A stretch of DNA of 64,000 bases, taken from Phlebotomus papatasi (lineage: Eukaryota > Arthropoda > Insecta > Diptera > Psychodidae). The DNA is taken from the NCBI RefSeq assembly GCF_024763615.1, contig NC_077224.1:58972712-59036711 (forward strand). Direction: 5' to 3'. Below the pieces are notes generated by a model, which saw only the letters and a list, made by a program, of their open reading frames with translations, searched no databases and had not been told where the DNA came from. The position numbers and the translations under genes are program-made. Positions 43,286 through 56,200 of this stretch are shown piece by piece (position 1 is the first letter of the stretch; each line of letters starts with the position of its first letter).

Positions 43286-44452
43286 ATAGGGGAAACTGGG
43301 GTACCACCAAACACTTTTGAAAGATGCGATTTTGACTGAATTTCCTAAGAAAACTGTGAATTTTAGAAAAATGTTGCTTATCCCATGTTATAGTCTTAGG
43401 TATAGACTGCATATTAATGTATACAAGGATTACGTGAAGCACTTCAATTCTCCGTAAAAAGGAAAATTGTATCACCATGCATTTTTCGCTTTTTTCCAAC
43501 CACCCGGGGTACCAATAAACACGTTCTGGGGCACCAAAAAACACCTGTTTTTCTCACCCATTGAAGTTATTTTGGGAATTCACCACAACTCTTAATTATA
43601 AAGAAGGTATTGAAAATGTAAGTAATTTTCAAAAAAGCACTGCAAAATTTAGAATGAGTGAGCAAAATAACAAAAAACTAAAGCACTGCACACCGAACAT
43701 ATTTCTCAAGGGATTTTTCATCATTTTGACAACATTCGACTTCTGAATGGAAAGCAGCGCCACTAAAATCGTGGCAAACACTATACCTAAAGTTCAAATT
43801 TTGCGCGCTCTTCTGATTATTTGTAATAAAATCGAGAAATAATTCGTCAATCTTTGATTAAAATCATTTAAGAATCATTAAGAATCATTTAATGCAAAAT
43901 TGGGTTCTTGAAACTATATTTCTCCTGAGTCTTGAATGAAAATCCCATGAATGGATATAAATTTCTGAAATCGAACAAAGAGGGAGATGAAGAGTAAGAA
44001 ATATAAGAGGAAAAATTTTGCCATTTAAGCTACGCTCGCGACATCTGCAATTGTGAGAAATTTGCCTGTTTGTTGGTGCCCCAAACACTGTTTTGTGATG
44101 GATTTTATATTCTTTTAAAAAAATGTGAACATTAATTTCTTTAGTAGATACATAAATATTATCCCAAAACATGTAGGAAAGTACTGGTGTAGTTAAATTT
44201 GATGTAACTTATTTCAGTTTTATTTTCCAGGTAGATATATAAATGACTAAAATTATCAAAAACTCACAATTTTGCGAAAAAAGATTCTTATTTCTAAACT
44301 ACTTGAACTATGTGGATCATTCTTTCTCTGGACAAGCATCCCTATAGTATCTATGATTTCATGTAAGTCTCATTCTCAGAAATCTTATACCTATTTAAAA
44401 AATCGCAGTGTTTGGTGGTACCCCTGTTTAGTGGTGCCCCAGTTTCCCCTAT
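43286..44452. mobile_element. 1.17-kb TIR element GGGGAAACTGGGGTACCACC
   Basis: Left end GGGGAAACTGGGGTACCACC with CAAACAC; right end GGTGCCCCAGTTTCCCC. The motif (G/T)ACCACCAAACAC and its complement recurs internally. No transposase is recognised. A 200-bp relative lies at 62051-62251. Confidence 0.75.
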
Positions 44453-45113
44453 TTCAAACCTATAAAGCACCCTAGAACAATGTAAACTTTAAGACCTATA
44501 TTATTATATATTATTACCTATATTATTACCTATTAGCACAAGGTTTTTCTTATTCAAAACCTGCTTTTATAAAATATTTTGGAAAAAATAGGATATACAG
44601 AAACAAATTATAAATTAATACGTAAGTTTCAAAAGCAAAATAAGAGTGCTAATAAAAAATTAATATATAATTAAACTAATAAAAATTACTATAAAAAAGA
44701 AAATTGCATAGCGCTTTCCAAACGGACATAATTCATACTCGGACAGACAGAACCTTATTTGGATGGCTGGTAATTTTCTGGATTAATGATGCCATGCGAA
44801 TATAATATCGATTGCAGGTGAATGGCCAGACCACAGTATAACATATCAGCTGCAATTATGAAAAAACCACAGCTAAAATATTAATAATTTGTGGTAGTTA
44901 AACACAATTACTAAGAAAAACATATAAAACAAGTTATAGAAAAAGTTTTAACTGATTTAGTTTTATTTTAAAATTATTAAAAATAAACTCTTGAGTAAGA
45001 TCAACAACTCTTCTAATGCTTTTCACAATTCGTCAATTTATTCATAGCTCTGAAAGTTAAATTTTCAAAGATAAGATTTTTAATTCTTTTTTTCAAACAC
45101 TTTTAAAAGGGAT

Positions 45114-45350
45114 AGAGTAAAGTGATACAAGTTGGACATAGTGTTACAAGTTGGACAATTCGCCGGTACAAGTTGTACATGGCTTTTTGCTTGATAAATA
45201 CTGTACAAAATTTGTTTTTAAGCACAAGGAACCATTTATAAAACAATAAAGCATTAAAAATATACAAATAAAAATGAAGTACTAAATTTATCAAGATAAA
45301 AAGCCCTGTCCAAATTGTACCACTGTCCAACTTGTACCACTTTACCCTAA
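45114..45350. mobile_element. 237-bp MITE with repeated ACAAGTTGGACA ends
   Basis: AGTGATACAAGTTGGACATA at the left, TCCAACTTGTACCACTTTAC at the right. The motif ACAAGTTGGACA repeats within each end. Confidence 0.7.
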
Positions 45351-46161
45351 ACATTATAAAATTGATTTATAATTCATTTTCATTTAGTTCAAACGTTTTA
45401 TTGCAGTGAAAGAGTGAAAACAAAATATATAAACATGAACCTATGCCCCGTTTTCTGACACCTAAAAAATTACACTTTACCTAATCAAGAAAAGAAACTC
45501 CTTTTTCAACAATTCTTTTTCTGAATTAAACAATTTCAAACCAAAATAGCAACATGGTCTAATTGTTAGCATTGTTGGAGAGCAAATGGTTAGAGATAGG
45601 GGCTCATAGTCTACGGTAGACCCTCAATAAGTCATCCTTCCCATCATAAGCATTACTTTCAAAATTCCAGCACTACGCCCGTTTCCTTCTAAAGCACATA
45701 CTTTTAGGTATTTTTTTTTTAATTCTTAGGGGACACCAGGGCAATATTAGTCAGTGGTAGAATTAATGGTGTAATGTATCAATTTTCCTTAGAAAGAATA
45801 TTGAGTAAACTATACTATTTATTCAGAATTATTAAATCCCTTCTTATTAATTGAAATATTTATCAATATGATTCAAAAATATTTTTCACTAATTTAGGCT
45901 ATGATAAATTTCATTTGATGCCTAATTCTGTGTCGGTTTCTCCCATTTTTTTTATTTTTCAATATGTTTTGAAGGTTATGGAATAGAGGCTGGCACCTAC
46001 ATGTCAATGACCTTAAAATACTCCTTCTAGTTATTTTTTCAAGGTCAAAATATTTAGCGACTTTAGAAAAATATTTTTAAACCAATTAGGACAAGATTGG
46101 AATGCTTTTAACTCGTGTTTTCATTAAAATTTTAGAATTGGTTTTAATACCGGAGAATCCC

Positions 46162-46607
46162 TACACAGAAAAAAATATTTTGTAAAAATGTTGGTAAATC
46201 ATCAACAGTTTGTACTTTTTTCACAAACATTGTTCGTAACATGATCATTTGACGAGCATTTTTTGTACTTTTACAAAAATTTGTTCGTAAACACACAAAA
46301 ATGTTCGTAAAATTTTGTCATTTGTTCGTAAATGTTTGTTCTCCTGTCGAACATTTTATGAACATTTACGAACAAATGACAAAATTTTACGAACATTTTT
46401 TGTGTGTTTACGAACATTTACGAACAAATGTTCGTAAAAGTACAAGAAATGTTCGTCAAATGATCATGTTACGAACAATGTTTGTGAAAAAAGTACAAAC
46501 TTTTACGAACTTGTTTGTGGGTTATACGATTCACGAGCATTTTGTAACAATCCCATAGGAATTTACAAACATTTACGAACATTTTTACAAAATATTTTTT
46601 CTGTGTA
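46162..46607. mobile_element. 446-bp foldback element made of GTTCGTAAA-like units
   Basis: The whole element is close to a single palindrome: TACACAGAAAAAAATATTTT at the left and AAATATTTTTTCTGTGTA at the right. The interior is direct and inverted TTCGTAAA / TTTACGAA units, at least a dozen. No coding capacity. Confidence 0.85.
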
Positions 46608-47026
46608 CGAAATTTAAGTCTGAATCTCCAAATTTCTGTGTCTGTGAGCAGCTTAACAGACGGCTGCAAGAGTTCAGTGGAATCAAGAGGATCAAAATTC
46701 TAAATGGGGGCCGAGGGGTGAAAAGATATCCAATAGAGTTACAGAAATATACACTTTGTGGATTTATACGTCTTTTTCGCACAAGTCTATATACATTCGC
46801 ATTAGTACAGGGAAAAAGAAAAATGTGAAGTGGAAGACACATAGAATAATAATTCCCTGCCCCTCGCAAAGGAGGGTGCAAAAAGTATCCAAGACGGAGA
46901 ATATGTGCTTGGAAGAGGAGCATAAAAATCGTTAGAGTAAATGTCTGTAAAATTTTCCTTTCGTTGCGGTGTGTGCAGGAGAGACAAAAATTTATGGTAT
47001 TCAACTTTCTCCGACTACCATGAATT

Positions 47027-47049
47027 GTATATATATATATATATATATG
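47027..47049. repeat. (TA)n microsatellite
   Basis: Eleven TA units about 220 bases upstream of the ATG at 47267. Confidence 0.9.
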
Positions 47050-47266
47050 AACGGGATGTATCCGGAAGGAGGGATGGTATGAGGGTTGTTAAATTTAAAT
47101 GCTTTTCATTATCTCCAAATGAATGAGAATTATGTCCTTATCTAGTACGAAAATTGTGACAAATATATAATTTGCTCTCTCGCAAATTTTCCACTTCAGG
47201 CATATTTTCCTCCCCGCGGGGCCATAGTACTTCGCCCAAGAGCCATCTTCCACCCCATTTATAGTC

Positions 47267-50200
47267 ATGGTGAGCACAACAATCAGCCTCGTTGACACCA
47301 AAACACCCACGGCGGCAAATCACGGCAGCCTGGGACGCGCTGCGACAGCCGGTGAATCATCTACGGGAGCGTCTGGTGGCGGGAACGTCGTCGGTGGTGC
47401 CCTCCTGTCCGAGCAGATCTCGATGCTCTTCCCCAAGTGTCGTCCGCGAAACGATGTCAATTTGAATCCGGTTAACCATCCACCCGCGTCACCGCCGTCG
47501 TCATCGATCTCGTCCTCCAACTCTTCGTCCGTTCGCATCCCCCTGGCCAAGTCATCGTCTGTGGCTACAAATCCCTTTCTCAGCTCAACGCATGACTCTA
47601 CGGCCCTCTCCGGACGACCCGACAGGTAGGACTTTCCATCAATCCTTATCATTTTAAATGTAGAACAAACAAATATCAGTTACGACAAATGCTTTCCCTA
47701 CACTCAGAAAAAAAGGGTGCGATTAACTTTTTTTCCTCATAATTTTAACGCTATTTAGGTGTAAAAATATATCAACATTTTTTAATGTTAATTTTACACC
47801 TTTTTAAGGGTAAAATTAACATGAAAAAGGGTAATTTTAACCCCCAATACACCTAAAAAGGGTAATATTTACACCGATTTCGGATCAATAATGCAGGGTA
47901 AAATTAACATTTCCGGAATGTTATTTTAACTTTTTCGGATTTGAAAATACGAAAATGAACATATCGACAGTTCCATTCCATATTATTCAATGATTCCATC
48001 TCAGAATGACAACTTTTAAGGAGAGCCATTTGAAGTTGGCGATTTTCTACATGCTGCCGTATAGTTTTTTTTTCGAAAAAATTGAATACAGTTGACTCTC
48101 GCTTAATCGGCTCTTTTTCAATCGGGCACAAAATTTTGTTGACAATTTTTATGTTTGATTTCAAAGCAAATTTACTGTAATTCCTCTTCTTTTATCTTGA
48201 TTCATTATATTTGAGCGCTTTTTGTGAAATTTATAATGATTTTAATGCCAAAATCTCGCGATAATTTGGATGACATTTTGCCCCATATGTCCGATTGCGA
48301 GAGAGTCTACTGTATCTCGTTACCCGAACGCCGGAGTACCACAAAATTTTCACTATTTCTAGATCTCGGTCTTAGAAACAACATATCTCTCGGAGTAATA
48401 TAATTCTAAGTCGACTTAGAATAGAATGGAATGGAGCTGCCGATATATTAGAATTTACACAATCATCATCTGTTCAAATTTCATATCAAATATTTCAAAG
48501 ACTAAATTAAACCCGGGGCCTAGTAAAGAGTTTACCGATAGAGAGAACAAATGAAGTTAGAAAGAAACTTTACTCGTTATATACCATGGAAAACTTAAGC
48601 AGAACTGAAATACTGAGATATGATTGATGGGGTGTTTCTTCAAAGTTTTTCATAAAATTTCTCTATATCGAGAGAAAGCTATAAATTACAACACAAAGTC
48701 ATTTCATTTGTTTCAGTGTATTCAAATGAAAGGATTTATAGTTTCCAGTTGAACCATTTTACGATTTTTTTCATCATGCACGTCCTGTTACCACATATTT
48801 ATGAAAGAAAAATGACTGTTGTTAAGTTTATTAGCAGTTATTAGCTTATTATATATTTATAACGCCAATATATTTCTGAAAATTAAATGGAAAAATAACA
48901 TAAACGATTAAAAATAGCGACCATTATTTGTTAAATAAGCTGAGACATTAACCATAAAGTATACCTATAAGCATATAAGCTATAGCGATTATTTTTTCTT
49001 TAAATATTTGTTATAAAAACGGACGATCTAAGCAAAAGCAAGGAATATCTACATTAAAATTGGAAGAAAAGAACAAATTCAGCGGAAGCAACACAATTTT
49101 GATCTTTGTTTAAATGTTTGGTGTGTATCTTGGATAACATTTTTGTAGTTTTTACAATGCATGTGACTTGGCTGAAAATTTAAAACAAACCAAAATTCTT
49201 TTGAAAATTTTATTTAAACCATTCCAAAATTTCTTGGAATATTTTCAAAGTATTACAAATGCTTAAAAAAATAAGTAAGCAAAAAAGTAAAAATAAATAT
49301 AACAAAATTTAACTGAAATACCCTTTTGAGTTTAACTTTAAACTCACACTTATTTGAATTCTATTTAATAGACAAAAACAATAATAATTAATTATATAAC
49401 AATTAAAATTAGGGGAAATGTTTTAGGCTTCGCACATACTTTAGCTTCGAAGACTTCATATTTTTCCCATATTAGATTAATGAATCTGACGAAACTTTTT
49501 CAGAAAATGTATGACTTAAGCCTAGCTTTTAAAATGTATGGCTATAATAGATTCTTTAACACTAAACCTATCAAGACTGGTCAAATTGACCAGTTTTAAA
49601 ACTTTCTAAAATTATCACATATTTAAACGGAACAATGTTGCTATTAAACTTGATGGATTTATTAAAATATGTAGGGAAGACGGGGGTACTAGTCAGCAAG
49701 AGGCTCTTTTGGCGCATGATTTGTGAAAAAATGATAAGGTTTGTCTAATATTTTTATGTTTCATAAGTAGTATTAGGTTATTGGCTATATGAAACAGTGT
49801 GGTTCAAAGCTCTAAAATCCTTGATTTTTCTAGAGAGGATAATGAAAAAAGTGTGACACATTGGCTACACGTGCCCCGACCTGGGTAGATATAGCCATTT
49901 TTAGGGTACTAATTGCCACCAGTTTTCCAGACGAAATTTTAAACTGGAGATACCACATATTGTCTTACTTGATACACTGAAGCCCACTGATGCTAAATAT
50001 ATCACTTAAACCTATAGAAAAAGGCTTTAGCTGACTTTTTTATGACATTTTTGTAATAGTTGAAAAATTTATACAAACATCCTTAAAAAATATATTTCTC
50101 AAGTTGCGCATACAAATGGCAATATTGCTTGGAATATCAATAGTACTTTTTTATCTAACAATTATCCATGTATTAGTGAAAAATCACCAATAGTTTTATC

Positions 50201-53200
50201 CCGTCACGGAAGAGTGGCTACACCTGCCCCGAGGACTGTTTAAGTGTTTATCATATTACATAAAAACGTAGATAATTATTGTCCAAGTGAAAAATATCTC
50301 TTAATTAACTTTATTAAACAAGAAGCAAAGTAAAACTATGAGATTTTGACTAAAAACTTAGAAAACCAAATGCTGGGCCAAAAACTGTAACATCAAAACT
50401 ACAATTTTACACCCATTTTATAAAAATGCTTCTAACTTGTAGGATAACAGTATCAGACTTACAAATATTTCTGGGAATATGGGGATGTGTTCCTACTTTC
50501 ATTAAAAAATACTTGGCTCAATTTACATTTTAAGGGAAACGAGAAAAATCCACTGTCTACTTCTACCCCTGGCTAATTGTACCCCGGTCTCACCTATGTA
50601 ATATATTTTTTAGTGTTTAAATTTTAATTTTATCCTCTTTTCCAAGAAAAATTTGTTGAGTATCCTATCCTACCGCGGTCTGTCATTTGACACATTAAGT
50701 TCATATTTTTCTGGAGAGAATACATAAATTTGCTCCTTGAATCGTCTAGAGTGTTACTGTTTAGTGAAAATTGATTAAATATAATTCGAAAATTTCTTAA
50801 ATACAAGAAAAATACGCGAGCGTAAAATGCTTCTATTGGAAACATATTAATCCAAATGGAGACAAGGGAAAGTTTCTAATTGGAGACAAATAGTGTAACT
50901 GAAGCCGCGGCGAAAGACTTCCAAAACCTTGTTGAGTTGCTCTTGAGTGCAGGATTTGTTCTTATCCCAGGTCTTTTCTCCTTTCCCATCTAAAACAATA
51001 GGAAAATCTCTCCAAAAAATCATATTTCCTAGGTTTCCTATTGAAGCATTTGCAAACATTTCAGAAAACCCTTTTTGTTCACGAAATAGGTAATTATTTC
51101 ATTTGAAAACTTCACGTTCCGTCAACAATAAAGATTAGCACTTCATTTAAATAAATTACCCAGAAATATGACATAAATATTAAACAAAACGAATATACAG
51201 CAGTCACATTATTGTGTTTTTCATTGGAAAACATGGTCGATCGATGAAAAATTCGATGGTGAAAAGGTATACTTTTAATTTTTCTAAGAAATTAACAAAT
51301 CAAAATTTGTGAATATGAATGGATTTTCGTTTTATTTGGAGCATAATTAACTAAATAATGAAACTGTGGTATAGAAAATATATAAATATAATAATTTAGT
51401 ACTGTATTTATCATGAAAACAATGACGTTTCCATTTGAAGTAGAGAAAAATTTCCATTTGGAGGAGGTATCTGTTTGGACAGCTAACCTATATATCGATA
51501 AGGCTCAATTCTATTTAAATGTAGATGAAAAATTCCAATTTCAAAGGTACCCCACTTTCAAAGGTGTCCCACTTCCACCAAGCCCAAAAAAAAAACACTG
51601 AGAAGCTTTAATAAACCCGAAAAGCTTCAATAAGCTTTCGCTAAGCCAAACAAACCTTCACAACAGTTTCATGAAGCCCGGAAAATCTAATAAAGGTTTT
51701 GTGAAACTCGAAAAATAAATAAATACTATTTTAATACATAATTTTGAAAGAATTTAATCATTGTTTGAATCTTGAGAAGCTTTCCATGAATTTCAGAATA
51801 TTATATTCAATTTTGAGGATAAATAACTTGAATTTAGGTCATCACTATGAACCATTATTGCACATAGTTTACGTGTAAGTCTGTGTCGCAGTTCATCGTC
51901 TTATAATTTTAATGATTGTAATGAATATAAGAGCGCACAGAAAACAAATTGGTTTTCAAGTTGCGCTTTCAAAGTGAAAAGAGATTACTTTTTAAAAACC
52001 ATTAATGTGACTCACTCAATATTTGTGATAAAAAGTTCTTTTACATTGATTTTCCTGGAATGGGATGAAAGAAAATAAGCCCATTACAAAGACATGAAAG
52101 CTATGATAGAATTCAGAGGTAATGCTCAATTTCAATTTAAAAATTCTCATTCTGCAGATTCAGCAATTACTACTACGGAACCACTAGTCAATCTTCAATG
52201 GACTATGGGTCTAACTATACCACAAATTCAACTGAGATGATGTCAAAGCATTTCCAGAAACACTTTAACCACGTCCAGAGATCAGCTTCTTATCATCAGA
52301 ATCCTTTTCTGAAGGACTCAGAACTGGGATTTTGGGACCTGAGAGCACGGACTCCAAATACTACGCCAGTCAGTACAGTGCTCAATTCTCCAGAACTCAC
52401 TGATGCTGAGGGTGGTATTGTTGGGTCGGGTATATCTGGTCGTAATCTGGTGGGGTCCCATCACTCGAAACCATCCCATCACATTCGTGTAGGCAGGAGT
52501 CCTGTCAGTCATGGGGAAGGGTATTCCTTTGCTGAATCGGTAAATGCTCAGGCTGCAGCAGTTTCTACTTCAGCTTCAGGGAGGAGCGTTGCGGTTGTTA
52601 CTGATGGCGAGGTGGTTGTGTTCGATGACATAGGGGATACTTGGCAGAGTAATTATCTCACTTGAGTAAATGGGGTGTTAGGAGGATAGGGATTTAATGT
52701 GGTTCTTCTGGTATTGTCGTAGATTTGCGCATAACAACGGAATCGGAAATGTCAGAGAACAAAACAATTCAGGAGGAGAATGGTGAGGAGGATGACGATG
52801 ACGATGAGGAGGAGACTGTGGATATTTTTGAGCACAGTCGTGCACCCAGGGAGCAAATAAATCACAAGATGGGTAACCATTTGGATGCCACCACTACGAG
52901 ATATGTGTCGAGCGGAAAAAATGTCTCTGGCATTATTGGTAATTTGTCACGTGTTGGCTTGAATTACCCATATAGACCCAGAATGTGATGGACTATTTCT
53001 CACTTTTGCAGAATACGATGGTTCTCCGAGGCGATTTGGCCATTTAGCCACATCGAGTGCCATCAATCAGTACTACGAAGAGAGTGGTCATACACCAGCC
53101 CAGAGTTACGGATCCGTAGCCACAAAGCTCAAACCACGACCAGGTTTTCCACAGAGAATCATGCCAACGCCCAAGGAACCCCCCTCAACCACTGTTGACC

Positions 53201-56200
53201 TGAACCTGGATCAGGATCCCAAAAATGATGCCTCTGACATACAATCTCCCTCGGAATACTCTCTCCCAGACCCCAAATTGTCCACTTTTGATTACCTTTA
53301 TGAGTTCTCAGAAACACGTAAAGTCCTCGAAGAATTTTTCAAATGTCCAATAGCCGAAGATGACAAGACTCTGGAAAAGCTCAGTGACTTCAATGGAAGC
53401 GATGTAGATAGTTCGGTGAGTACAGCACTATAGACACTATAGACAACTTTTAAGCTTAAATAATGTTTTTTTTATTATCCATTTATGGCATTCAAAAATT
53501 TTAACAAAAAAAAATGCAATAGGGAAATGGAATATAGACTATAACAAAAAATTATGGTTTGACCATATGACGTTATATAACACTAAGGCGGAAATGAGGA
53601 TAAATTGGCGGTTGTGACAAAAAGTGTTCAATAAAAAGCGAGATTTAAATCCACCCTGATTCATCTGATAATCACATCAGTAACAATATTCAAATAAATT
53701 TAAAAGTTGAGTTTCAATAGGTTTTTTTTATTACTTTTTAAATTATTTTTAATGCATCGTAAACAATGCATCAATGAATTGTTTCAAGAATAATAAGAGC
53801 AATAATCGTTGTAAATGCAAATTTTGCATCCGGAGATGTAAGGGACGCAAGTATAAAATTTTTTGTTACAAAAAAAAATCCTTTGAATTCAAAATTTACA
53901 ATAAATAAAATTTAATGGAACAATTTTCATATAATATTTACATTGTAAAAAATTGTTGATTTTCATAAAAAAAATTAATCTATGTGTAAGAATAAAAGTG
54001 GACATGGAATACCCAAGTGACACTGCAAGGTAGAAGTATAATATTACGTCATAACGACGTAGTTTAAACATCATTAAGAAACGCCAGTAAAATAACTAAA
54101 ATTTTACGAGTATGAAAGCCTTCAAAATTAATACGAATTTAATGTCGAATGGTTGACGTCATAGTGACCATTTATTATGACATCGATTTAACACTTTCAG
54201 GACTATTTGACAAATTTAAAATTATCATTAACATTTTTTAATTTATGCATTTTTTTAGTAAGTCAAAGTTATCGGTCGTCTTCGGTGCACCTCGAAATTA
54301 TTGGCCCAAAATTACAGGTAAACCCGCTAAACCTACCGAACGTTTTTGATCGTTTTTCCTAGCGCACTCAGTCAAATGACAGACCGCTGTAGACAGGATA
54401 CTCAACAATTTTTTTTTGGAAAAGAAGAAGAAATAAAACGGAGACACTGAAAAATATTACATACACATTTTAAGAAATTCATAAAGCTTATGTAGGGTAA
54501 GTGTGCCTAATTTCGGCCAGCTTGCAATTTCGTCCACCGTTTTTGTACCTCAAATTTCCATGAACTTTTAAATTTTACGTACTCTAGAGCTTATACAATG
54601 CAAAAGAATAGCAAAAAATGTAGCTACGACAAACGAGATGATGTGAAAAAGATATTGGAAGAATTCCCGAAGTACAAGGAACTATGAGAATGAAGGTGAC
54701 CGAAATAGGGTACCAAAGCTATATCTATATTTTTATTCATTTTAAAATGTATTAAGAATGATTTAGAGTAAATAAAGACAGTAAAGTCTTTACAAAGTTC
54801 CAAGCAACACTTTTTCAGAAGAAAGAATAAAAAAAAATCACTTTTTATTTAAAATATTACATTTCAAACTTGAGACTTTGACGCTTGCATGCAACTATGC
54901 CGAAATTTGGCACACTTACCCTAAGTGGTATTGTACCCATTGTATTGTTTAAATATGTGTTAATTTTAAGAAATTTTTAAACCGGTCAATTTAACCGGTC
55001 TTGGTATGTTTAGTGTCAAATGGATTTCTAAAAATTATTCTTTATTTTTTTACCACGTAATACAAGGATACATTGCATTAGTTCATATTCAGTCTATAAA
55101 CCCAATTATTATTATCCTTAGTTGATCTCAGTAAATGCACGGCAATTCGAGGCTAATTTCTTTAGGCAAAAGCATCAAATGTCCAGTAGGAGAATTCTGT
55201 AACAGTATGACAATGTCAAATGACAAATTTAAAAATTTTAATGTGGTAAATTCGGAAAAATTAATCGAAAATCATAATCAAATAAGTTACTGAGAGCTTC
55301 ACAGAGCCCCTTGTAATGGCCATTCGATACTCACTCGATGGGTAATAATATTATTCTGCGCCCGAATTTACCACAAAAATTTGTCATATGACATTGTCAT
55401 ATCGTTACAAAATTCCCCTACAGAATACATGCACAGAATACTTTGCGTTATACAAAAATGCGCAGTAAAAACAAGTTAAAAGGAGAATAGTCAAATACGG
55501 TCCCGGAATCGCCACCAATGAGACTTATGCCAATCGATAGACATTCACTGAGTGAGAGAAATCCAAAACAGTTAAAATAACACTCCGGAAATGTTTATTT
55601 TACCCTGCAGTATTGATCCGAAATCGGTGTTAATATTACGCTTTTTAGGTGTATTAGGGGTTAAAGTCACCCTTTTTCATGTTAATTTTGCCCTTAAAAA
55701 GGTGTAAAATTAACATTAAAAATGTTTGATATATTTTACACCTAGAAAGCGTTAAAGCTATGAGCAAAAAAAAGTTAATCGCAGCCCCGTTTTTTTCTCA
55801 GTGTTGATATACGTAACAATTTTTGTTCAGAGACCAATGTTCTATTCTAAACCACGGGGAAAATGTTCTAGAGCATGAACACTAATATTTGGAAAGGAGG
55901 AACGGTCAAAACTTCATGGGCGTTGGTTTATCTTTCTCCAGAAATGAGAATAGGCACATTTTATAAGTACTGATATAAGATTAAAAGATCAATAGGATCT
56001 AGGACGATAATGGCTGAGCATCCTTTTAAAAAAAGCTTTATCCTGTCCAAAAATCATTGCTTTGACAACGAGTTACTCAAGAACGACTAAAGTGATCTTG
56101 GTGAAATTCGATATAGGGTCAGTGTATGACTTAATTTTTTTTCGGAAGGATTAAGGCATTTTTTACACGTACTTCTAGCCTTTATCGTCCTTATTTTACT

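Larger units (their letters stand above)
40439..47266 (+). other. Intron or intergenic DNA between the signal-like exon and the next coding exon
   Basis: 6.8 kb of AT-rich sequence with a LINE 3' remnant (40885-41063), one inverted duplicate (41905-42086), a TTAA element (42087-42607), part of a dispersed repeat (about 43070-43140), a 1.17 kb TIR element (43286-44452), a 237-bp MITE (45114-45350), a 446-bp foldback (46162-46607) and a (TA)n tract at 47027-47049. I see no extra exon. Confidence 0.65.
47626..52157 (+). other. Intron of the unrecognised gene, repeat-filled
   Basis: 4.5 kb. It holds a ~240-bp MITE (47700-47943), a MITE interrupted by a Tigger element (47962-48447), a composite MITE interrupted by a ~910-bp unit (49558-50700) and a 0.8 kb relative of the 20592 element (50690-51478). 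The remainder (48450-49550 and 51480-52157) is AT-rich and featureless to me. Confidence 0.7.

Noticed and set aside
45545..45625. A second SINE type with tRNA-like head
   Set aside because: Only a loose A-box-like match (TGGTCTAATTGTTAGCA) and a poor B-box; no second copy in the window.
52649..52665. Reading exon 52158 on to its own stop codon
   Set aside because: The frame ends at TGA within 17 bases of a usable donor, and the next exons continue in phase only if the donor at 52648 is used.
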